Of a stretch of DNA of 64,000 bases, positions 58,331 through 64,000 are shown piece by piece; within the stretch, counting starts at the first letter, position 1, and every line of letters begins with the position of its first letter. The DNA lies in the NCBI GenBank assembly GCA_001051155.2, contig JYIP02000002.1:4347583-4411582 (forward strand), read 5' to 3'. The notes under the pieces are model-generated. The model made no database searches, had not been told where the DNA came from, and saw only the letters and a program-made list of their open reading frames with translations. The DNA comes from Chrysoporthe austroafricana. Taxonomy: Eukaryota > Ascomycota > Sordariomycetes > Diaporthales > Cryphonectriaceae. The position numbers and the translations under genes are program-made.

Positions 58331-58754
58331 TCGGAGTTGGACAAAACAGGGTGATCAGTATGGATCGAGAATCTCCAGTAGAATCCTTGAAACATGAGAA
58401 TATTTGTGAACCTATAGTGAAGGATGTCGATATGTGTTATGTGTTAGGGATGTTGACCACGAAAAGTGGAGAAGCTAACACACCCAGGTGTCTTGCTGAG
58501 CTTGTTCCAGGCGTGCCAGGCACTGCCACGCGTGCCATGGTTCCAGGGGTCCAGGGGTTCGTTCTCACTATTTACTGGGTACCATAGTACAGCAGCCAGT
58601 CACGCTGCCAGTACTGGCAGATCCCGGCAGGTCCCAAAAATGGAAGTGTCGCGAACCCTGAGTCTTCGCACCGGGGTTTTGCCAGATCAACAGACGCGTC
58701 CACGGCGACCACACGACGCTGCGGTCGTGGGGCCAGCCCAGCACCCATTACAGC

Positions 58755-60897
58755 ATGCCTCCACTGCAGGACCCAGAATGGGATTTCCCCAAGTTACGTG
58801 CATCATTTGGGTTTGAGGTTCGTTCCTGTGTATGTAGTGTTGGGCGACGTGGTATTCCAGGCGCTGACGCTTCTGACCAGGACGATCATAAGTTTACGAA
58901 GGGTATCGACGAAGCAGATACTGGTGAGTCGAGGCCAGCCTCTGGTGACCACGAGATCTGAGTGCTGTTTCCTGACTCTATGTCTTCTGGAGAATTCTTC
59001 GACGTCAAATTCTATCCTTATGATCCCGTTGGGTCAGACCCTATTTTCGCTGCTGTCAGCAAGAAGCACGTGCGTGAACTTCCGTCTGTTGTACCATGAC
59101 AGGTCTGGCTCGTGAGCTCCTAACTTATGCCTCGCCCAGGTGGTGATATGTCGTCTGATACAAGCAGGAGATAACGTGAATCCTTGCGAAGTCATCAGAG
59201 TCATCCGGGACGACGATGTGGGTTCCAAGGGTCCTCAGTCTGATCTTAGCTCAACGTGCTGACACCCAGAACAGCCAGAAGCCCTAAACTGCTCATTTTG
59301 TTGGTCGAAGGAGGTTGAGACAGACAGGGCACTGCTCTGCGTAGCCGGCCGCGATGCCAAGATCAAAGTCTACAATGTAAAGGAGGGCAAGCTTCATACA
59401 GTTCGTTCAGGTTCCCGCCCAGCTCCATCTCACAGAACACTGGCTGACACGTCTCCAGACACTGGTGGGCCATGGAGGTGTAAGTCATGGTCCAGGCACA
59501 CCCAGATGTACGTTGCCTATATTGACTAGGACTAGGAGATTAATGATCTCGCTACATCGCCCGATAATCCGCGCATCATCGCCTCGGCATCAGATGATAC
59601 GACGGTCAGGTTGTGGAGTCTAGATCCTATACATGCCAAGCAGCCCTGTGTTTGCCTTTTCGGCGGCGAGGGGCATTCGTGGAGTCTACTCAGCACTGTA
59701 GGTTCCTCACTTCGACGAGATAGACTTCCGGAGGATCTCTGACGTGCCGCACAGGCTTTCCACAGCACTGGTCGATATCTGCTGTCGGCAGGGCATGATC
59801 AGGTCATCAATCTGGTGAGTATGGTCAAGTAGCGAAGCTTGCTCGGGAGTATTCTGATCAATTTGGCAGTGGACGGTCCCAGAGCTTCCAGATGAACCTG
59901 TCGATAGGCCAATAGTTATCCATTACCCCCACTTTTCAACCTCAGAAGTCCATTACGGACTTATCGACTGGTAAGCACACAGCTGTGCGATATCCCATTC
60001 CAAGCTAATCATCCTCATAGCGTCGCCTTCTACGGAGACCTCATACTCTCCAGGGCCTGCCATGAAGAGAAGATTGTGCTATGGCGGATCGAAGGCTTCG
60101 ATTCCGAAGACCCCCCGCTACCACCATCCACAGCGCCCACTGCCCACGACCAGAGCCGGACGACAAGATCTGCGTTCGCCCCGGCCAGTGCACCGAGCCA
60201 GTGGATGAGGCTACTGCAGTTCGAGACTAAGAACTGTGGCGTGCAGTTCTTCCTCCGCTTCAGCCTGCACCATGTCTACGGGCAGCATCCGATACTGTGC
60301 TTCTGCAACGCAAAGAACGAGATCATGATGTGGGACATGATGCGCCTCACCTCGTACCAGGAGTATATCGACTTGCTTTGTGACCCCGGACGCGACCCGG
60401 ACGCCAAGATCGCCAGGCCGGCCTGGCTTCTACCTGCGCACCACAAGTCGAAAGGCACGGGTCCGCCCCTCGATGCGGAGGGCGAGAAGGCTTTAGCCGC
60501 GTCCATAATGAGGCCCGTGGGCCACAAGGACCCGTTCGGTATTGAGAAGATCCTGCAGGAGGAAGGTTACAATGCCCAGACGATTGCGTTGTGGCAGAGT
60601 AGGTTCGACACCAGCAATCCGAACAAGCTGATCAAGCCGCACAGGCAAGAGAGCCTGCAGGGCCCACCGTTTGTGGGGAGACAGGTTGCGTGGAGCCTCG
60701 ATGGGTCGTGGTGTGTCGTTGTGGGAAGTCGGAACCACGCCGTGATCTTCCAGCGGTGGCCTAAGAGCGGGCGGCATTCGACCAGCAGGCAGAACTCGCA
60801 CGTCCCGTCTGAGGCCCAGAGCACGGCAGCATTTGGTGCCGAGAGTGAGGCTCCGAGCGCGAGCACGTCCTTTGCTCAACCAGAAGCGTTCATGTGA
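58755..60897 (+). CDS. eed: EED, WD40 subunit of Polycomb repressive complex 2
   Basis: EED binds H3K27me3 and activates the PRC2 methyltransferase; in Neurospora and Fusarium PRC2 silences secondary-metabolite and subtelomeric genes. Ten exons: 58755-58817, 58881-58923, 58993-59069, 59140-59217, 59275-59400, 59459-59479, 59536-59697, 59755-59814, 59870-59970 and 60021-60897. They total 1608 nt and 535 residues with all phases consistent. EED landmarks in order: FFDVKFYPYDPVGSDPIFAA, KKHVVICRLIQAG, RDDDPEALNCSFCW, LLCVAGRDAKIKVYNV, TLVGHGGEINDLATSPDNPR, SDDTTVRLWSLDP, FGGEGHSW, YLLSAGHDQVINLW, YGLIDCVAFYGDLILSRACH, ILCFCNAKNEIMMWDM and a final blade (GRQVAWSLDGSWCVVVGSRN). A long insertion (about 420-480) lies before the last blade. 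Exon 6 is only 21 nt. The start Met is the first in frame and gives a plausible N-terminus (PEWDFPKLRASFGFE). It is convergent with the rrn11-like gene 97 bp away. Confidence 0.9.
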
Positions 60898-60994
60898 GCT
60901 CAAATATTAGGAGATTTCCTTCATCACCTTCAAGGCGGGCCTACCAGGTAGCAGCACAAGGCTGGGAACCTGATTGGAGACCACAATACCATTA

Positions 60995-62368
60995 TTACCT
61001 CATAGGCAAAGACGAGAAAACAGGCAAGGCGCTCCATGCAGAGCCCAGGTCATCATCTTCCTCCTCAGCTCCGTAGTCATCCTCTTCAGATCCATCCAGC
61101 CACCGCTCTGTGAATGCATCCACCCGCCCCCCATTCTCCCTCATCTTCATAAAGAACACCCTCGCCCGCTCCCTCTCATCGCCCCTAACCCGCCGGCCTT
61201 CCTCCTCTTCATCTTCCGTCCTCGGCGGCGGCGGCACGCTCAGGTCGCCCACGTAGAGCGCAACCATCCCGCGGAGCCTCAGCATCTCGGCGCTGCGGTT
61301 ATACGGCGCGTTCTCCATCAGCGCGTCCATCCGGGTCGCGACGTCCCTCATCGCGGTCATGGCGTGCAGCGCCAGGCTCGCCTTCTCCTGCCTGAGCCTC
61401 CGCTCCCGGCCCGTGGGGTAGACCTGGTGCTCGTCGTAACTGTCCGAGTCGTGCTCGTCGGGCATGTCGATATCCTCCGACCACGCCTCGGACTCCCGCT
61501 CCAGCCTCTCCAGGGAGAGCTTGTGCTCGACCCAGGTGTTGTAGAACTCGCACCCAAACAGCACGGGGTGGAAGTCCAGGTCGGAGATGGAGTTCGGGTG
61601 CAGGCGGTTGTAAGGATACTGCCGGATCAGGCCCTCGAGATACGCACGTAGCTGTGGCATGTTGGCCGCGGAGCCCCATCTCCTCACCACCGCCGGCGCC
61701 GCCTCCCTGCGCCCGTCGTCAGCGCCGCCCTCCGTCGCGCGCGGCAGCGGCCCTCCATCGCCGTATCGATGTGGTGACGCAGGCCCGCTGGCGCCGTCGT
61801 CCGCGGCGCGCACGCCCCCCGGCCGGATCTCCCCCTCCCTCATCAGCACCTCCGCGCCCAGGCTCCACAGTCCGTTCCGCCGCAGGTCGACGCCCTTGCC
61901 CCGGACCTCGCTCCGGCGCAGCAGCCCGAACGCCCGCCTCGCGCGCGGTATGTCGCCCTCCTCCAGCGCGCGGAGGACCACGCCCGTCAGCAGGCCGAGG
62001 TGCTGGTCCTGCGCGCCGCGCATCTGCCGCGCGCGCCGGGCCCTGTCCCGGGCCTTGGCGGCCGCGGCGGCGCCGTCGTCGCGGTCCCCGGCATCACGGT
62101 CGGAGGGCGGCGCGTCGTCGTCCTCCTCCTCCTCTGCCCCGCCCCCTCCAGCATGCTGAGTGTGGGCCGGCCGGATAGGCCGGTGCGGGAAGTTTGGTAT
62201 GTACGTGGACGGCAGCAGGTCGTTCTCCGTCAACCCTGCGACGCGGAGCTGTTTGATCGTGCTCTCGCTGTGTGAGAGGGGGTTGATGGCGTCCGCGGGC
62301 AGGGGCTGGGAGGAGCGGCTGGTGGTGCTGAAGACAGACGGGGACCGCCTGCGCTTTTGAGAGGCCAT
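60995..62368 (-). CDS. rrn11: RNA polymerase I initiation factor, Rrn11-like
   Basis: Intronless; the first ATG is at 62368 and gives 457 residues. The N-terminus has basic and Ser-rich sequence (ASQKRRRSPSVFSTTSRSSQ) and an acidic/Ala-rich spacer. A helical repeat region at about 120-190 (HLGLLTGVVLRALEEGDIPR, RARRAFGLLRRSEVRGKGVD, NGLWSLGAEVLMREGE) resembles the RNA polymerase I-specific initiation factor family (Rrn11, core factor/SL1-type, with TPR-like helices). A second conserved block follows (LRAYLEGLIRQYPYNRLHPN, SISDLDFHPVLFGCEFYNTW). The C-terminus is charged and acidic. Expected to act in the nucleolus in rDNA promoter recognition. The family call rests on pattern memory of this region and is less certain than the ORF itself. 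Confidence 0.72.
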   Translation of the reverse strand: MASQKRRRSPSVFSTTSRSSQPLPADAINPLSHSESTIKQLRVAGLTENDLLPSTYIPNFPHRPIRPAHTQHAGGGGAEEEEDDDAPPSDRDAGDRDDGAAAAAKARDRARRARQMRGAQDQHLGLLTGVVLRALEEGDIPRARRAFGLLRRSEVRGKGVDLRRNGLWSLGAEVLMREGEIRPGGVRAADDGASGPASPHRYGDGGPLPRATEGGADDGRREAAPAVVRRWGSAANMPQLRAYLEGLIRQYPYNRLHPNSISDLDFHPVLFGCEFYNTWVEHKLSLERLERESEAWSEDIDMPDEHDSDSYDEHQVYPTGRERRLRQEKASLALHAMTAMRDVATRMDALMENAPYNRSAEMLRLRGMVALYVGDLSVPPPPRTEDEEEEGRRVRGDERERARVFFMKMRENGGRVDAFTERWLDGSEEDDYGAEEEDDDLGSAWSALPVFSSLPMR

Positions 62369-63099
62369 TTGTTTCAAATTTGGCCCGTCGCAATGGTCGG
62401 GAGAAGACTATTGGTGGTGTTGTTGTTTTGCTCAACGAGGCCGGTCCATCAGCGTGGGCTGAACCTCTTGTGAGGACCTTCCTGTGTTGCCAGGGTCAAT
62501 CTTCAATTGGGGGCCCGGATGTTAGACATCTCACGTATGCCATCGCACGGGGACTGCACAAGCTGGAATACCGAGAGCGTTGTCGCTTCTGTGCGGTAGG
62601 CGGGAGGTAAGTTGAAGTTCTTGCGGGTTGCTGAAAATTTGCCCCGCGATACTTTTAAGAATCATGCAATCGGCCCAAATCGAACACCACAGATCTCACC
62701 ACATAATTATCTGAGGACGCCATCTTCGTCTATATCTCGAAGATTTTAAGATCATGCACTTTGCTTGTACGTAATACATTGCTGTGCTACTCTTGAGGCC
62801 ATCTTGCGCAGTGCCTATTCACGAAGGTCTGTGTCTAGTGTGATTGATGGCTAAGCGAAGAATCTCTCTTCCAGTTCTATTCCTTCGTCTTGTTCAGGAC
62901 GACCCTGCAAAGTCTCTTGATACATAAATCCGATGGCACAGATGAGTTCTATCCACCCTCTCGTTAACGCCGGTCGTAAATTCTTCTTTTTCCTGTATGC
63001 ACCCTGTCCCATCTATATGCCATCCCATACTCGTACAATGACTAAGTGCTCTGGGGGTATCTTTCCTGTGATCTTTGCATGCAACTAAAAGACAGACGC
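62369..63099. other. interval between rrn11-like gene and carrier gene
   Basis: 731 bp with the rrn11-like promoter and the carrier 3' flank, both on the minus strand. Nothing else supported. Confidence 0.55.
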
Positions 63100-64000
63100 C
63101 TATTCCAACGCCCTCTCACTTGCAAACGGCGACCACGCGTCCAGCTTGCGCAGCAGCGTCTGGTATAAGAAGAGCATGCACCCGCTCTGTATGCTCGTCC
63201 ACACGAAACGTGGCCCTACGCCGCGGAACCACCCACCTAAACCTTCGGTCTTGTAGATCATCCTTAGCCCCATGATCACCGATGACGTTTCTAGAGTCGC
63301 GGCTCCTGGTCGAGGGGTATGCGTCGATGGGGATGACGTGGAGATCAGGCGTTTTGCGGCTTCCTTCACCTTTGCCGCATCTGTTGCCTGTGAGATGTGG
63401 GGGTCCACGGTGCCCTTGGGAGTCTTGTTCGATATCGATATCGAGGCTTTGGCAGATTCCGTCCCCGGGTTGACCTGAGTTTGCAGGCGGGTCTTGACGA
63501 CGTCCAGGGGGCACGTCATCGCGCCCGCGAGACCACCTCCGGCCGCACCCGTGAGGAACTCGAGAGGCGTGCCGAGCTCGTTGGCCCCTTTCCACTGTAC
63601 AGCCCAGTCCCTGAACTGCTCCCAGAACATAAACTGTAGGGCGGAGAACGGGAGGTCGCGGGAAAGTGTAGCCTGGTAGCCGTAGAACAGCGCCGAGAAG
63701 CCCTCTGTGCGCACGATCGTTCTTGCGGCGTCGACGGTATTGCGGTAGTTGTAGCCAGAGTAGAAATGGGGGTTGTTGTAGCGGCCCTGGAGCTGTAGTC
63801 GGGTCTTGAGGACTTCGGTGGGCACGTAGACGACGGACGCGGCCAGGTCACCGATGAAACCTGCGCCGAGCAGTTAGTTGCCTGCAGAGGCCTGTGCGAG
63901 GGGTCAGTTGAGGCGGACATACCGGCTGTGAGGTATGCAAGGTTTGGCTGCATGCCACGGTCGATTAGGTTCCGCTTGGTGAACTCATATGTCCCGAAGA
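63100..64000 (-). CDS. mitochondrial carrier (SLC25 family), 5' end beyond the window
   Basis: Partial: exon 63923-64000 continues past the right edge, then a 62-bp intron and exon 63100-63860. Two of the three carrier signatures are visible, PTEVLKTRLQ and PLDVVKTRLQTQ, each followed by the usual helix pairs. The part before the intron (FGTYEFTKRNLIDRG) is the end of the first repeat. Other features are GYQATLSRDLPFSALQFMFW, then LTGAAGGGLAGAMTCPLD and GGWFRGVGPRFVWTSIQSG. A hydrophilic matrix loop rich in Ser/Thr/Pro (about 60 residues) interrupts the last repeat. The pattern resembles the yeast YMR166C (Mme1, reported magnesium exporter) branch; substrate assignment is tentative. The C-terminus is complete. 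Confidence 0.85.

Larger units (their letters stand above)
54022..58754. other. 4.7-kb gene-poor interval between divergent PAS and eed genes
   Basis: The largest gap in the window. I find only overlapping short ORFs without domains; three consecutive minus ORFs at 56467-57875 were examined and set aside. It holds small tandem repeats (55208-55255 CCAN-type, 56022-56048, 58291-58330) and both promoters. No transposase, reverse transcriptase or RNA gene is recognisable. Confidence 0.55.

Overview
This window is nuclear DNA of a filamentous ascomycete (Pezizomycotina, most likely a Sordariomycete). The evidence is short introns of about 50-140 bp with GTRNGY donors and CTRAC-type branch sites, GC-rich third codon positions, and a gene set of fungal architecture: fused Ura2 with a dead dihydroorotase, a long Yvc1 channel, Dicer-like 1, a Pth11/rhodopsin-like membrane protein and a fungal EED. 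Splice structures below were read by eye, and every multi-exon gene closes in frame. No species is claimed.

Layout, left to right. 0.3-7.2 kb (-): Ura2/PyrABCN, carbamoyl-phosphate synthase plus aspartate transcarbamoylase. 10.3-14.1 kb (+): vacuolar TRP channel Yvc1. 14.8-15.2 kb (-): a spliced 68-residue membrane microprotein. 17.5-20.0 kb (+): an 807-residue protein I do not recognise. 21.0-21.7 kb (-): a small cysteine-rich protein with an internal duplication. 22.7-23.8 kb (-): Tap42. 24.5-29.3 kb (+): Dicer-like 1, divergent from Tap42. 29.9-32.3 kb (-): a secreted/single-pass His-Pro-rich protein. 34.3-35.6 kb (+): eIF2 alpha. 37.2-39.0 kb (+): a Ran-binding Yrb2-like protein. 39.7-43.4 kb (+): the RecQ4-like helicase Hrq1. 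45.1-46.3 kb (+): a Pth11-like membrane protein. Near 47 kb: a probable relic of a fungal 2EXR/F-box-like gene. 48.8-49.6 kb (+): complex I subunit NDUFA5. 50.1-51.2 kb (-): a Yip1-family protein. 52.0-54.0 kb (-): a two-PAS protein. 58.8-60.9 kb (+): EED of PRC2. 61.0-62.4 kb (-): Pol I factor Rrn11-like. 63.1-64.0 kb (-): a mitochondrial carrier cut by the right edge.

The genes are housekeeping or regulatory loci and not a cluster. Recurring themes are nutrient/translation signalling (Tap42, eIF2 alpha, Yvc1), genome defence and chromatin (Dcl1, EED, Hrq1) and mitochondria (NDUFA5, carrier, possibly the microprotein). There is no intact transposon, CRISPR array, rRNA or convincing tRNA. Three large gene-poor gaps (7.2-10.3, 46.3-48.8 and 54.0-58.8 kb) hold only short repeats and decayed sequence.

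Most worth follow-up: the His-rich heptad-repeat membrane protein, the spliced microprotein, the duplicated Cys-rich protein with a long antisense ORF, the start-stop uORF before hrq1, the overlapping uORF before yvc1, and the frame-neutral intron in the Pth11-like gene.
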